Source: Bogoriella caseilytica
Lineage (GTDB): Bacteria > Actinomycetota > Actinomycetes > Actinomycetales > Actinomycetaceae
Reading direction: 5' to 3'
NCBI RefSeq assembly: GCF_003752405.1
Contig: NZ_RKHK01000001.1
Span: forward strand, 310,001 to 374,000
DNA length: 64,000 nt
The notes below the pieces were generated by a model, which worked only from the letters and a program-made list of their open reading frames with translations, was not told the origin of the DNA and did not search any database. This document shows, piece by piece, positions 33,866 to 42,483 of this stretch; positions within the stretch are counted from its first letter, which is position 1; every line of letters begins with the position of its first letter. The translations under genes and the position numbers were made by a program.

Positions 33866-35026
33866 TCACAGGGCCGGCACCCGCCAGGTCAAGGTGGTGC
33901 CCTGGCCCGATCCCCCGGGCCCGATCTCGAAGGACCCACCGAGCCGCTCGGCCCGTGCCTCGAGGTTCGCCAGCCCGGAACGCCGGGCGCCCGGCGAGAA
34001 ACCCACACCGTTGTCGAAGACCTGCACAGTGAGGTCTCCCTCGCTCAGAGAGACCCGCACGTCCACGCGCGTGGCGCGTGCGTGCCGGGCGGCATTGGAC
34101 AACGCCTCACGCAGCACAGCCACCGCGTCTTCGCTGGGCCCCGCTGCGACATCGGTGTCCAGCAGCCCGGTCAGTTCCATCGAGGGGGTCAGACCCAGAG
34201 GTCCGCTGGCATCGCGCACCACCGACATCACCCGGGCACGCAGGCCTTCCTCGTTCGGCTGCGGCTGGAGGGCGAAGATGGTGGAGCGGATCTGGCGCAC
34301 CGTGTCGTCCAGCAGGTCCACGACCCCGTTGACCTGGGTGGCGGCTGCCGGCTGATCGATCTGGTGAGTCACGGCAGCCAGGGACATCGCGGCCGCGTAG
34401 AGCTGCTGGATGACGACATCGTGCAAATCGCGGGCAATACGCAGCCGATCCTCAATGACGCCATAGCGTTCGCGCTCCTGGGATTCCGAGAAGAGCCGGG
34501 CATTCTCCACCGCGATGCCCGCGGCGGTGGCCAGCGCTTCGATGATCTGCTCGTCCTCGCTACCGAATTCGGCGCCGCCGTTCTTCTCGGCCAGATAAAG
34601 GTTGCCGAAGACCTCGTTGCGCAACCGGATCGGCACACCGAGGAAGCGGCGCATCGGTGGATGGCCCGCGGGCAGACCGAAGTACTCCAGGTGCGTGGTC
34701 ATATCGGCCAGACGAAGAGTCTGCGGCCGGGAGACCAAGAGGCCGAGGAGTCCCTGGCCGTGCGGGCGGCCCACGGTGGCCTCGAGTTCGGCGACCTCCT
34801 CGTCGGTCATGCCGTGGGCCACGAACTCCGAGAGCTGTCCGTCCTCTCCGATGACGCCCAGCGCGGCGTACTGACAGTCCGCCAGGACGCGAGCCGCGCT
34901 CACGATTCGGTCGAGCACAGCCGGGAGGTCGAGATCTGAACCGATGGAGACTACGGCCTCAAGCAGGGGTTGCAGCCGGTCGTGGTCCTGTCTCTCGCGC
35001 CCGTGGCGACCGTACGCGTTGGCCAT
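33866..35026 (-). CDS. GAF sensor histidine kinase, DevS/DosS-like (single GAF, probable haem site)
   Basis: Soluble-looking kinase of 386 residues: GAF domain (about 20-180), HisKA_3 with His202 in IARDLHDVVIQQLY, and HATPase with GFSPGARRSGLANLEARAERLGG. The GAF closely follows GAF-A of mycobacterial DevS. GHPPMRRFLGVPIRLRNEVFGNLYLAEK has His122 and Tyr144, 22 residues apart like DosS His149 (haem ligand) and Tyr171, so haem-based gas or redox sensing is likely. DevS has two GAF domains; only one is present here. The ATG follows TATCGT by 6 bases; upstream starts would run through tRNA-Glu and are rejected. Confidence 0.82.
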   Translation of the reverse strand: MANAYGRHGRERQDHDRLQPLLEAVVSIGSDLDLPAVLDRIVSAARVLADCQYAALGVIGEDGQLSEFVAHGMTDEEVAELEATVGRPHGQGLLGLLVSRPQTLRLADMTTHLEYFGLPAGHPPMRRFLGVPIRLRNEVFGNLYLAEKNGGAEFGSEDEQIIEALATAAGIAVENARLFSESQERERYGVIEDRLRIARDLHDVVIQQLYAAAMSLAAVTHQIDQPAAATQVNGVVDLLDDTVRQIRSTIFALQPQPNEEGLRARVMSVVRDASGPLGLTPSMELTGLLDTDVAAGPSEDAVAVLREALSNAARHARATRVDVRVSLSEGDLTVQVFDNGVGFSPGARRSGLANLEARAERLGGSFEIGPGGSGQGTTLTWRVPAL

Positions 35027-35086
35027 GACGCCACGATATCGCTCTGGCCAGGGCCCGGCGCACGCGCTCATCCTGCCCAGACGACG

Positions 35087-35116
35087 ACACCCCCTCACTG
35101 TGCAGTGAGGGGGTGT
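35087..35116 (-). terminator. Hairpin terminator after the tRNA genes
   Basis: ACACCCCCTCACTG (35087-35100) pairs perfectly with CAGTGAGGGGGTGT (35103-35116) over a TG loop. It lies 6 bases beyond the 3' end of tRNA-Glu and just upstream of the kinase gene. Confidence 0.8.
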
Positions 35117-35122
35117 CTGTTG

Positions 35123-35195
35123 TAGCCCCGACCGGATTCGAACCGGCGCCGCCGCCTTGAGAGGGCGGTGTCCTAGGCCGCTAGACGACGGGGCC
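35123..35195 (-). tRNA. tRNA-Glu (CTC anticodon)
   Basis: 73-nt cloverleaf on the minus strand. The acceptor stem GGCCCCG pairs with CGGGGCT, the anticodon loop reads CTCTCAA giving anticodon CTC, and the T arm contains GGTTCGAATCC. No CCA is encoded. Located downstream of gltX, which charges this tRNA. Confidence 0.93.
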
Positions 35196-35271
35196 ATAGC
35201 GATGATGCTGGCGCGATCTCCGCGCTTTTCGCCTGTCTGAGTTTACCTGAGGATCAGGCCAACTCAAACCG

Positions 35272-35343
35272 CTGGGGTACCAGGACTCGAACCTAGACTA
35301 ACTGAACCAGAATCAGTCGTGCTGCCAATTACACCATACCCCA
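35272..35343 (-). tRNA. tRNA-Gln (CTG anticodon)
   Basis: 72-nt cloverleaf on the minus strand. TGGGGTA pairs with TACCCCA, the anticodon loop TTCTGGT gives anticodon CTG, and the T arm has GGTTCGAGTCC with discriminator G. In actinobacteria, GltX usually charges tRNA-Gln with glutamate for later amidation by GatCAB, which may explain its place between gltX and tRNA-Glu. The 133 bases between it and gltX hold nothing I recognise. Confidence 0.93.
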
Positions 35344-35476
35344 AGGGGGTATCAGCCACACTCCGCGACCAGGTCTGCGAACAGATCCCGGACCCGCCTC
35401 GTGGGCCGTACCGAAGAGTGAGCCTACTAGAGGCCCCGGGGCACTCCAAGCCAATCCGGGCTGGTCGTGAGGGTTC

Positions 35477-37018
35477 TCACGAGCTGGGGAGCTGCTGCCG
35501 CAGTGCCCGCAAGCGGGTGAGGCTCGACGCCGCTCCGAGGATCTCCATGGACTCGAACAGCGGCGGTGAGACCCGGCGCCCGGTCACGGCCACGCGAAGC
35601 GGGGTGAAGGCGTGCCGCGGCTTGATCTCCATGCCATCGACGATCGCGGAGCGGAGCACCGACTCGATCGCTGCGGTGGTGAATCCGTCTTGCTGGGCCG
35701 CCAAGGGCTCCAGAGCGACCACGGCCGTGTCCAGGATCTCCGCAGCCTCAGGGCGCAGAGCCGTGAGGGAGTCCTCCTCGACCTGGAGGTCCTGATCGTG
35801 AGTGAGGAGAAACCCGAGCATGCCGACGGACTCGCCGAGCAAGGTCATCCGCTCCTGCACCAGGGGCGCGCTGCGGTCGAGCACGCTGCGTTCGTAGGTG
35901 CCCAGCTCCTCGTAGACCGGGGCCGTGAGCAGGCCCGCGCCATGCAGGTACGGCACCAGGCGCGACCGGAAGTCCTCAGCCGGCAGCAACCGCATATGGG
36001 ATCCGTTGATGGCCTCAGCCTTCTTCACATCGAAGCGTGCCGGGTTGGGCGTCACGTCGGCGACGTCGAAGGCAGCCGCCATCTGCTCCTTGGTGAAGAC
36101 GTCCTCATCGGCAGAGATGGCCCAGCCCAGCAGTGCCAGGTAGTTCAGCAGGCCCTCGGGCAGGAAGCCGCGCTCGCGGTGCAGGAACAGGTCCGACTCC
36201 GGGGCACGCTTGGAGAGCTTCTTGTTGCCCTCACCGGTGACCATCGGCAGGTGGGCGAAGGCCGGAACCCCCTCCGCGAGCTTGAGGTCGGTCAGGGCGC
36301 GATGCATCACGATCTGACGCGGCGTGGAGGAGAGCAGGTCCTCCCCGCGCAGCACATGCGTGATGCGCATCATCGCGTCATCCACCGGGTTGGTCAGGGT
36401 GTACAGCGGGTTGCCATCGCCGCGCACGATCACATAGTCCGGTACCGACCCAGCCGGATAGGTGATCTCCCCCCGCACCAGGTCGGTGAAGGTCACGGGC
36501 TCCTCCGGCATGCGCATGCGCAGCACCGGCCGGCGCCCCTCGGCCCGGTAGGCGGTCTTCTGCTCCTCGGTGAGCTCGCGGTCGAAGCCGTCGTAACCGA
36601 GCTTGGGGTCTCGGCCGGCAGCACGGTGTCGGGCTTCCACCTCCTCAGGGGTGGAGAAGGACTCGTAGGCATACCCGCCCTCCAGAAGCCTGGCGGCCAC
36701 GTCCTGGTAGATCCCGCGCCGTTCCGACTGCCGATAGGGGCCGAAGGGCCCACCGGTCTCCACGCCCTCGTCCCAGTCCAGCCCGAGCCAACGCAGCGCT
36801 TCGAGCAGCTGGCCATAACTCTCCTGGGAGTCACGCGCCGCGTCGGTGTCCTCGATGCGGAAGACGAAGGTGCCACCGGTGCGGCGGGCATAGGCCCAGT
36901 TGTACAGCGCGGTGCGCACGAGCCCCACATGCGGGGTGCCGGTAGGCGAGGGGCAGAAGCGCACTCGTACGGCGTCGCCCTGGTGGGAGGAAGCGGAGGC
37001 AGAAAGAAGCTCAGTCAT
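35477..37018 (-). CDS. gltX: Glutamyl-tRNA synthetase
   Basis: Class I aminoacyl-tRNA synthetase of 513 residues. The HIGH-type motif is in [23 protein letters not shown] and the KMSKS motif is [24 protein letters not shown] is the conserved Rossmann segment. It probably charges both tRNA-Glu and tRNA-Gln (non-discriminating, as usual in actinobacteria); this is inferred from the phylum. The tRNA genes for both follow on the same strand and may be co-transcribed. The ATG is 58 bases downstream of the frdB-like gene of the cueP unit. Confidence 0.95.
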   Translation of the reverse strand: MTELLSASASSHQGDAVRVRFCPSPTGTPHVGLVRTALYNWAYARRTGGTFVFRIEDTDAARDSQESYGQLLEALRWLGLDWDEGVETGGPFGPYRQSERRGIYQDVAARLLEGGYAYESFSTPEEVEARHRAAGRDPKLGYDGFDRELTEEQKTAYRAEGRRPVLRMRMPEEPVTFTDLVRGEITYPAGSVPDYVIVRGDGNPLYTLTNPVDDAMMRITHVLRGEDLLSSTPRQIVMHRALTDLKLAEGVPAFAHLPMVTGEGNKKLSKRAPESDLFLHRERGFLPEGLLNYLALLGWAISADEDVFTKEQMAAAFDVADVTPNPARFDVKKAEAINGSHMRLLPAEDFRSRLVPYLHGAGLLTAPVYEELGTYERSVLDRSAPLVQERMTLLGESVGMLGFLLTHDQDLQVEEDSLTALRPEAAEILDTAVVALEPLAAQQDGFTTAAIESVLRSAIVDGMEIKPRHAFTPLRVAVTGRRVSPPLFESMEILGAASSLTRLRALRQQLPSS

Positions 37019-37076
37019 GATGGCGCCAGTCTAGAAGGACGCGGCGAGCTTTCTGTCGCCGCCGTGCTCCGATCGC

Positions 37077-37793
37077 TCAGAGCTCGTCGCGCAGGTCGAG
37101 CGCGGCGCGCTGGAGCGCGCCCGCCGGATCCACCCCCTGAGGGCAGACCGCCGAGCACGAACCGTCGAAGACGCAGGACTGGTATCCGGCCTCGGAATCA
37201 AGCACCGACCTGCGCAGGTCGGAGCCGTCATCGCGCGAATCGGCCTCAAAACGGATCGCTGCTGCGACCGCGGCCGGGCCGAGGAAGTCCGAATCCTCGC
37301 CCACCTGGGGGCAGGCAGCCTGGCACAGCAGGCAGTCGATACAGGAGGCGAACTCCTCGTAGACGGCAAGCTGCGCCGGGCTCTGGACATGGCGGCCCTC
37401 ACCCTGGGGCGCGTCGTCCGAGGGCACCAGCCACGGGGTGACCTGCAGGATCGAGTCATGGAAGGGGTCCAGGTCGACCACCAGATCCCGTTCGACGGGC
37501 ATGTCCGCCAGGGGGTCGATGGACACCGAGCCCAGCGCCGCCCGGCCCAGGGGCTGCTGGCAGGCGAGCACCGGCGTGCCGTCGGCCATGACGCCACAGG
37601 CACCGCAGACCCCGGAGGCGCACGACCACCGGAAGGTCAGCGTCGGATCGCAGTGTTCCTTGACCCACCGCAGCGCGTCCAGGACGGTCGTGTGCGGCGT
37701 GGCCGGCACCTGGTAGTCACTGTGATGCGGCCGCGCACCGGGGGCCTGCTGGCGGCGCACGCGGATCGTGACCGCGCGTGTGGGAGCGGTCAT
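37077..37793 (-). CDS. Second fumarate reductase/succinate dehydrogenase iron-sulfur protein
   Basis: FrdB/SdhB-type protein of 238 residues with all three cluster sites: [2Fe-2S] Cys58, 63, 66, 78 (WSCASGVCGACG), and CIDCLLCQAACP plus CVFDGSCSAVCPQGVDP for the [4Fe-4S] and [3Fe-4S] clusters (Cys151, 154, 157, 161, 207, 213, 217). It lacks the N-terminal cysteine-rich extension of the FrdB at 25495. It overlaps its flavoprotein gene by ATGA. No membrane-subunit gene follows: the next gene is gltX. It might use FrdCD from the other operon, or work with a soluble partner. Confidence 0.87.
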   Translation of the reverse strand: MTAPTRAVTIRVRRQQAPGARPHHSDYQVPATPHTTVLDALRWVKEHCDPTLTFRWSCASGVCGACGVMADGTPVLACQQPLGRAALGSVSIDPLADMPVERDLVVDLDPFHDSILQVTPWLVPSDDAPQGEGRHVQSPAQLAVYEEFASCIDCLLCQAACPQVGEDSDFLGPAAVAAAIRFEADSRDDGSDLRRSVLDSEAGYQSCVFDGSCSAVCPQGVDPAGALQRAALDLRDEL

Positions 37794-39556
37794 CGTGCGG
37801 CCTGGAGGGCTAGCGCACCGGCCGAGGCCGTGAGCTGCACAACGGGACCTGGCCCGGCACCGGAGAGCGCCAGGGTATGTGACGCCTCTGGTGCCAAGCC
37901 GTAGCCATCGCGCTGGTGCGCGCCCCGGGACTCCCGGCGCGCCTGGGCGGCCTGGACGATGACCTCACCGACGTCGAGCATGGCGCCGAGCTCGATCACC
38001 TCAGCCCAATCAGTGTTGTGCACCCGTGAGGTATCGGTGACCTGCACGTCGGCGTAGCGGCGGCGAAGTTCCGCCACCGTGGCCGCCGCGGTGGCCAGGC
38101 CGGCATCGGTGCGCACGATCCCGGCGCCGCGCTCGAGCGCCGCACCGAGTTCCCGGCGGATCGCGCCCGGAGCCTCGCTGCCGCGTCCCAGCCGCGCATA
38201 GTGTGCGGCGGCGCGCTCACGTGCCTCAGCGCGCACATCGGGCCGCGCGCTGGCGGAGGTTGCCACGGCATGGGCGCCCGCCTGCAGGCCCGCGGCACGG
38301 CCGAGCACGAGAATCTCGGTGAGAGAGTTCGAGCCCAGCCGGTTGGCGCCGTGCAGGCCCGAGGAGGCGCACTCTCCGGCGGCATAGAGACCCGCCAGCC
38401 CGGTGGCCACCGCCTGACCGTCACCGTTCGGGGCGTGCGTGGCGATGCCGCCCATGGTGTAGTGCACCGCTGGGCTCACCGGGATGAGATCGACCAGGGG
38501 GTTCAGGCCGCGCCGATGGACCTGCTGCAGCGTCTGCGGCAGGCGTTCACGGAGCACGTCCTCACCGAGGTGACGCAGATCGAGATGAACGCTGTCTGCC
38601 TCGCCCGGCTCACCGGGGACGGTGCGCCCGGCCTGGGACTCGTGCCAGAAGGCCTGGCTGAGCCGGTCCCGGGGCCCCAACTCCATCCGCCTCGGCTCAG
38701 GGCGACCCACCGGCGTGACCGGGCCCAGCCCGTAATCGGCGAGGTAGCGGTGCCCGGACGCATTGCGCAAGACGGCGCCTTCACCCCGGCAGGCCTCGGT
38801 GATCAAGGTGCCTGAGCCGAGTATGGCCGTGGGGTGGTACTGGACCATCTCCATGTCCCGCAGGGGCAGGCCCGCGCGGTACGCCATCGCGATGCCGTCG
38901 CCGGTCACCTGAGCAGAGTTGGTGCTGCGCTGGAAGGCCCGGCCCGCTCCACCGGTGGCCAGGATGACCGCCCCGGCCTCGATCAGCACCGTCTCGCCGT
39001 CGCGTTGGGAATGGGCGAGCAGTCCGCCCACTCGCCCGTCGTGGGCGAGGAGGTCGAGCACCAGGTGATCGTCGAGGCGCTGGATCCCCAGCTTGACCGA
39101 GGTCTGCAGCAGGGTACGGAGCAGATGCAGGCCGGTACGGTCCGCAGCGAACCACGTCCGCGGCTGACTCATACCGCCGAAACGGCGGGTGGCGACCTCG
39201 CCGTCAGGGGTGCGTGACCATGGGCACCCCCACCGCTCCAATCGGGCCAGCTCACGGGGAGCCTGGCTCACCACGTGCGCGACCACATCGGGATCGCACA
39301 AGCCCTCACCGCTGGAGAGGGTGTCGGCGATGTGCGCGGCGTGGGAGTCGCCAGGGTCAATGACGCCGGCAGCGCCCCCCTCGGCCGCCACGGTGTGCGA
39401 GCGCAGTGGGTAGACCTTCGAGATCACCGTGACGTCCAGCTCGGGATGCGCCTGAGAGGCCGCGATGGCGGCGCGCAGGCCCGCCCCGCCACCACCGACC
39501 ACCGCCACATCGGTGCGGTGGATCCGTACCTCCGGTGCGCTGCTCTGCTGGTTCAC
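37790..39556 (-). CDS. Second fumarate reductase/succinate dehydrogenase flavoprotein
   Basis: FrdA-type flavoprotein of 588 residues, a clear relative of FrdA at 26373. The covalent FAD histidine is His54 (RSHTVAAEGG), and QYHPTAILGSG, AVHYTMGGIATH and SSGLHGANRLGSNSLTEILVLG preserve the active site. There is no Tat or Sec signal, so it should be cytoplasmic. It is coupled by ATGA to a CueP copper-binding lipoprotein gene upstream and to an iron-sulfur gene downstream. Whether it reduces fumarate, oxidises succinate or acts on another substrate is open; the genomic partner is unusual. Confidence 0.87.
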   Translation of the reverse strand: MNQQSSAPEVRIHRTDVAVVGGGGAGLRAAIAASQAHPELDVTVISKVYPLRSHTVAAEGGAAGVIDPGDSHAAHIADTLSSGEGLCDPDVVAHVVSQAPRELARLERWGCPWSRTPDGEVATRRFGGMSQPRTWFAADRTGLHLLRTLLQTSVKLGIQRLDDHLVLDLLAHDGRVGGLLAHSQRDGETVLIEAGAVILATGGAGRAFQRSTNSAQVTGDGIAMAYRAGLPLRDMEMVQYHPTAILGSGTLITEACRGEGAVLRNASGHRYLADYGLGPVTPVGRPEPRRMELGPRDRLSQAFWHESQAGRTVPGEPGEADSVHLDLRHLGEDVLRERLPQTLQQVHRRGLNPLVDLIPVSPAVHYTMGGIATHAPNGDGQAVATGLAGLYAAGECASSGLHGANRLGSNSLTEILVLGRAAGLQAGAHAVATSASARPDVRAEARERAAAHYARLGRGSEAPGAIRRELGAALERGAGIVRTDAGLATAAATVAELRRRYADVQVTDTSRVHNTDWAEVIELGAMLDVGEVIVQAAQARRESRGAHQRDGYGLAPEASHTLALSGAGPGPVVQLTASAGALALQAAR

Positions 39557-40329
39557 AGACCAGTGCGGGCGGTGGCGGCCTTGGCCTCAGCCGTGCCGGA
39601 TCCCTCGAGCTGCAGGGTGGTCACACAGGTGGGGGCGCCGTCGTGGGTCGAGATGGGGGCAGTCACCGTGCCCTCGTCGTGGGTCAGGCTGATCTCTGCG
39701 TCGATGTCACGCGGCAGCCAGACCCCGACGAAGCCGTTGGGGAAGGTGGTCATCGTCTCCTCGATCAGCACCTCACCGTCCGCACCGGTGATGAGGACGT
39801 CCACGTCTTCACCCTGGAGTTCCCCCACGCAGGTGGTCAGGCTGTGGAAGAAGCAGTCATGGGTGCTCTCCACATACGGGGCGAAGGACAGGTAGAAGAG
39901 GTCATCCTCGAGAGGCAGCGGGTGCTCTTCTCCGTCGTCACCGATGATGATGACCTCGTCGTAGCGCACCGAGGCCATGAAGTCCGGACGGTCATCGAGC
40001 TCCAGGGCGTCGAGGTGGTCGACCAGTTCCCGGGCCTCGAGATCCTCCAGCCCGAAGGGCTCGACCACGGCCTTGGCAGCGGCCGCGTGCCCCTCGGCGG
40101 TCCCGTCGCAGGCGGAGGCCTCGTTGTCCTCCGGCGCACTGCAGCTCGTGGCCGGAGCGCCCTCCGCCGGGGGTGCCTCCTCGGCCGCGCAGCCACCGAC
40201 GAGGAGCAGGCTCACCGCCCCGATCGCACCGAAAGCCCGAGTGGAGCGACGATCCAGGACGGCGCGGGTGCGGTGCGTCGGGTCGAGCACCTGGACTCGG
40301 AGGGCACGGAGGCGGTCAGCGGCGGACAT
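39553..40329 (-). CDS. cueP: CueP-family copper-binding lipoprotein
   Basis: Secreted lipoprotein of 258 residues: lipobox LLVGGC with Cys47, a low-complexity acidic linker, then a CueP domain (about 85-240) with FYLSFAPYVESTHDCFFHSLTTCVGEL, NGFVGVWLPRDI and a final cysteine near APTCVTTLQ. Cys159, Cys167 and Cys235 have spacings of 8 and 68, identical to Cys96, Cys104 and Cys172 of Salmonella CueP, which bind copper. AAGGAG is 6 bases before the ATG. The stop overlaps the flavoprotein start (ATGA), so the three genes form one translational unit, which is unexpected for CueP. Confidence 0.87.
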   Translation of the reverse strand: MSAADRLRALRVQVLDPTHRTRAVLDRRSTRAFGAIGAVSLLLVGGCAAEEAPPAEGAPATSCSAPEDNEASACDGTAEGHAAAAKAVVEPFGLEDLEARELVDHLDALELDDRPDFMASVRYDEVIIIGDDGEEHPLPLEDDLFYLSFAPYVESTHDCFFHSLTTCVGELQGEDVDVLITGADGEVLIEETMTTFPNGFVGVWLPRDIDAEISLTHDEGTVTAPISTHDGAPTCVTTLQLEGSGTAEAKAATARTGL

Positions 40330-40420
40330 GGAGGGCTCCTTCGGATACGGGCCAAGCGCTGCGGATTCGCGCGGAAGAATGGGCCGACATCCACGGTAGG
40401 TCGCGGCGGGGTCGCCAGCG

Positions 40421-40434
40421 GCAGCGAAGGTCCC
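40421..40434 (-). promoter_or_regulatory. GGGACC-type motif upstream of cueP
   Basis: On the minus strand this reads GGGACCTTCGCTGC, matching the DosR core at 9 of 14 positions and sharing GGGACCTT with the adhE and devR upstream motifs. It is 91 bases before the cueP ATG and centred 23 bases from the stronger site at 40444, about two helical turns. Confidence 0.35.
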
Positions 40435-40443
40435 ACGGCGGCT

Positions 40444-40457
40444 GGGGCTTTGGTCCC
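40444..40457. promoter_or_regulatory. DosR-box-like site upstream of cueP
   Basis: GGGGCTTTGGTCCC matches the DosR core GGGACTWWAGTCCC at 12 of 14 positions (read on the minus strand, GGGACCAAAGCCCC, also 12). It lies in the 144-base gap between cueP and the FAH-family gene, 114 bases before the cueP start. It is the best such match I found in the window. Confidence 0.5.
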
Positions 40458-40473
40458 CCGTCGCCTCGGCGTC

Positions 40474-41250
40474 TCAGTCCCGGCGCACCACAGGGTTCGA
40501 GAACACACCGATGCCCTCGACCTCGACCTCGACACGTTCGCCGTGCTGGATCGGGAAGACACCCGCGGGCGTGCCCGTGAGGATGACGTCACCGGGGAGC
40601 AAGGTGAAGATCGTGGAGGCGTAGGCAACGAGCTCTGCGACATCCCGCACCATCTGGGAGGTGCGCCCATCCTGCCGGAGATCGCCGTCGAGGCGCGTAC
40701 GCACCGCGAGATCGGACGGATCCAGATCGATGGCGAGATAGGGCCCGAGGGGGCAGGAGGTGTCAAAGCCCTTCGCGCGGGTCCACTGGCCATCCGTGGC
40801 CTGCTTGTCGCGTGCGGTGACGTCGTTGGCGGCGGTGTAGCCGAAGACGATCTCCGGCACCCGCTCGAGGGGCACATCCTTGCCCATGCGGGAGATCACC
40901 ACGGCGAGCTCACCCTCGGCATGGACGTCCTGGGTCCACGGGGGCAGCACGATCGGATCATCGGGCCCGATGACGGAGGTGTTGGGCTTGAGGAACACCA
41001 AGGGCTCCTCGGGCACCTCGTTGCCCAGCTCAGCAGCATGCTCGGCATAGTTGCGGCCGATGCCCACCACCTTCGAACGCGGGATCACCGGTGAGAGCAG
41101 GCGCGCCTCGTCCAGCTTCACCCGCCGACCGGTGGTCTCGAAACCCGAGTAGATCGGGTCGCCCTTGAGGACGACCAGTTCGTCGTTCTCCTCGTCCAGG
41201 ACGCCGTAGGCCGGGTGGGAATCTCCGCTGACGAATCGTGCAATACGCAT
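40474..41250 (-). CDS. Fumarylacetoacetate hydrolase-family protein
   Basis: FAH-family enzyme of 258 residues. The metal-binding signature is visible in KVVGIGRNYAEHAAEL, VFLKPNTSVIGP, DVHAEGELAVVIS and FGYTAANDVTARDKQ, ending with LTGTPAGVF. Short FAH proteins act as acylpyruvase, oxaloacetate decarboxylase or isomerase on oxo-acids; the substrate is unknown here. FAH genes are often close to gltX in actinobacteria, which agrees with the position. The ATG follows TAAGCT by 7 bases, the leaderless arrangement. Confidence 0.85.
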   Translation of the reverse strand: MRIARFVSGDSHPAYGVLDEENDELVVLKGDPIYSGFETTGRRVKLDEARLLSPVIPRSKVVGIGRNYAEHAAELGNEVPEEPLVFLKPNTSVIGPDDPIVLPPWTQDVHAEGELAVVISRMGKDVPLERVPEIVFGYTAANDVTARDKQATDGQWTRAKGFDTSCPLGPYLAIDLDPSDLAVRTRLDGDLRQDGRTSQMVRDVAELVAYASTIFTLLPGDVILTGTPAGVFPIQHGERVEVEVEGIGVFSNPVVRRD

Positions 41251-41325
41251 GTCAATGAGCTTACGCGGCCCGATGCGTCGGCCCGTCAGCGGCCCGGTTG
41301 TTCCCGCCCGGCACGAGGCGGTCTC

Positions 41326-42387
41326 TCACGACTCGCCGCCGATGCGCTCCCACGTGGAGCTCATGTGCGTGTCCTGCCCGAGCCGCAGCTCGGCCCGCCA
41401 GCGGTAGGTCGTCGGCCACCGTCGGAAGGCGGGCACCACCCGGACGACGAAGCGCATCAGCGATGGCAGCCACCCCGGCCGCCATCGCTCGTCCACATCG
41501 AGGCCCATCCGCACCGTGGCACCGTCACGCCGGGCGAACCAGCGCCCGCCCGTCAGCCGCGCATCATCGATACGGACGTGCCACCGGCCCTGCACCTTCT
41601 CCCCCTCCGCCAGACCCCGCACATCGGGCAGGCCAGGCTGCATGATCATCTGCGCGCGGTGCTGGCCCCCACGGGCCGAGATGCCGGTGACCTCACGACC
41701 ATCCGGGCTCCGCGTCAGGCTCGCGCCAGTGAAGTGGCCCAGGGTCCCCTCGAAGGCGCGGGCCAGCTCGATCGTGCACAACGAGGTGCTGTACTTGATG
41801 ATGTGGCGCCGGTGCAGCTTCGGCCCTGGCACCTGCACCACGGCGACATCCTGGCCGTCGATGCGAATCACGGGCTCGGACGCCCCGCGCCGGACGAGAT
41901 CGAACCGGGGTAGCCAGACCAAGAACAGCGCGCTCGGGTGCTCGATATCATCGCCCACGGGTGCCAGCAGGCCGCAACGACGACGGGCGGATCCGTCGCG
42001 GTCATCGATGTGGATCTCGATGGCCCGGCCGTCGACATCGGTGAAGCGTGCCTCGGCCAGCACGCCGTCGCGGGCGATCCGCAAGCGGCTGGCCGCGAAA
42101 TCGGTCACGCTCCAGGCTCCGATGCCACCGCCGAGGTAGAAGTCCTCCCGGTTCAGCCGCAGGCTCGATTCCGGGTAGTAATCGACTCGCCGGTCCACCC
42201 TCCGGCGGACAAAGGCCATCATCCCCGTGCCATGGGCCGCGTCGTCGAACCACAGCAGTTCACCGGAGTCGTAGACCGGGTGATCGGGGAACTCGAAGTT
42301 CAGCATCGCCGTGACCACGTCCAGGGTCAGGGTCAGTGGGCAGTCCACCGTCCCGACGGCGCCCGGGATTGCGGGAGTCGAAGCCAT
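41326..42387 (-). CDS. Protein of unknown function, 353 residues
   Basis: I do not recognise this protein. It has no signal peptide and no convincing membrane segment; it is rich in Arg, Asp and aromatic residues, with beta-strand-like alternation in YYPESSLRLNREDFYLGGGIGAW and VIRIDGQDVAVVQVPGPKLHRRH. Codon use resembles the neighbours. The ATG at 42387 is chosen for GGAAAGGTGG 8 bases upstream and because longer starts would reach into the divergent HAD gene. It lies between an FAH-family gene and a HAD phosphatase gene, neither of which suggests a role. Confidence 0.72.
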   Translation of the reverse strand: MASTPAIPGAVGTVDCPLTLTLDVVTAMLNFEFPDHPVYDSGELLWFDDAAHGTGMMAFVRRRVDRRVDYYPESSLRLNREDFYLGGGIGAWSVTDFAASRLRIARDGVLAEARFTDVDGRAIEIHIDDRDGSARRRCGLLAPVGDDIEHPSALFLVWLPRFDLVRRGASEPVIRIDGQDVAVVQVPGPKLHRRHIIKYSTSLCTIELARAFEGTLGHFTGASLTRSPDGREVTGISARGGQHRAQMIMQPGLPDVRGLAEGEKVQGRWHVRIDDARLTGGRWFARRDGATVRMGLDVDERWRPGWLPSLMRFVVRVVPAFRRWPTTYRWRAELRLGQDTHMSSTWERIGGES

Positions 42388-42483
42388 AGCAGGTGCCACC
42401 TTTCCGAGAGCACCCACCCCACGGAAACCAACGCTTCGATCGTAGTACGCAGGCGGCAGCCGCAGGACCGTAACGTGTGCCCC

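Noticed and set aside
35027-35197. Upstream in-frame extension of the GAF kinase gene
   Set aside because: It would translate through tRNA-Glu and the hairpin terminator; the ATG at 35026 with a leaderless -10 is better.
37365-37372. Classical -1 slippery heptamer as an alternative for frameshifted genes elsewhere
   Set aside because: No second gene in the window shows split homology; only lysC does, and its site lacks the X XXY YYZ form.
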